The notes under the pieces are model-generated. The model had not been told where the DNA came from, made no database searches, and saw only the letters and a list, made by a program, of their open reading frames with translations. 5,733 nt of DNA, from positions 1 to 5,733 of the forward strand of contig JBMFQR010000055.1 in NCBI GenBank assembly GCA_049968515.1, read 5' to 3'. The DNA comes from JAOACQ01 sp049968515. GTDB taxonomy: Bacteria; Spirochaetota; Brevinematia; Brevinematales; JAOACQ01. Shown in pieces: positions 5,635 to 5,733 of the stretch (position 1 is its first letter; each line of letters begins with the position of its first letter). A program made the translations under genes and the position numbers.

Positions 5635-5733
5635 TTGTTTAAAGAAAATCCTCCCGTGTTGTTACAATAATGAGAGTGGAAATATAACTCAAAGTTTGAA
5701 AGTGGAAAAGTTTAAGAAAAGAAAACCTCCTTG
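5635..5733. other. Non-coding or unassigned edge segment upstream of panB
   Basis: No gene can be supported here. One minus-strand frame is open from the window edge (5731) to a TAA at 5639-5641, about 30 codons rich in Phe, Leu and Ser, and could be the tail of an upstream gene or simply chance. The octamer AGTGGAAA occurs twice (5675-5682 and 5701-5708), 26 bp apart. The minus strand begins with AAGGAGG at the window edge (5732-5726), a ribosome-site-like sequence, but no start codon follows it at a usable distance. Confidence 0.3.

Noticed and set aside
5639..5731. Minus-strand open frame entering from the window edge
   Set aside because: It has only about 30 codons, no recognisable motif and skewed composition. 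It cannot be told from chance without the neighbouring sequence.

Overview
This is an AT-rich bacterial chromosome window, roughly two-thirds A+T by eye. It comes from a diderm (outer-membrane) bacterium: there are two lipoprotein-type signal peptides and one predicted outer-membrane beta-barrel. Arg codons are mostly AGA/AGG, Lys, Ile and Glu are abundant, and Shine-Dalgarno sites are clear. This fits a low-GC, possibly thermophilic or uncultured lineage, but nothing here (no rRNA, no lineage-specific marker) allows a firm assignment.

Layout. Positions 1-197 are an A/T-tract leader with promoter-like hexamers. On the plus strand, 198-563 encodes what looks like the C-terminal end of a secreted zinc metalloprotease. 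The same frame stays open upstream to a stop at 66-68 without any ATG, GTG or TTG, so the gene is probably a 5'-truncated remnant. Four bases later (568-1179) comes a predicted lipoprotein of 203 aa, whose middle looks like an M23/LytM peptidase domain without its catalytic histidines. This pair converges, with only 5 bp between the stops, on four minus-strand genes.

In transcription order the minus-strand genes are panB (ketopantoate hydroxymethyltransferase), folC (dihydrofolate/folylpolyglutamate synthase), a TPR-containing Asn-rich lipoprotein, and a PorV/FadL-like outer-membrane protein. panB and folC overlap by one base (TAATG), so they are almost certainly cotranscribed and translationally coupled. 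They also make metabolic sense together: PanB consumes 5,10-methylene-tetrahydrofolate and FolC makes and polyglutamylates the folate carrier. A good sigma70-type promoter lies directly upstream of panB. The lipoprotein and OMP genes are 10 bp apart and form a second unit, probably an envelope module of unknown job. They are separated from folC by 92 bp that could hold a weak promoter of their own.

No tRNA, rRNA, CRISPR array, insertion sequence or convincing intrinsic terminator was found. I see no clear evidence of a wholly new system. The points most worth a second look are the decapitated metalloprotease, the catalytically empty M23-like lipoprotein, the LTN/ITN-repeat tail of the TPR lipoprotein, and the altered motifs in FolC.
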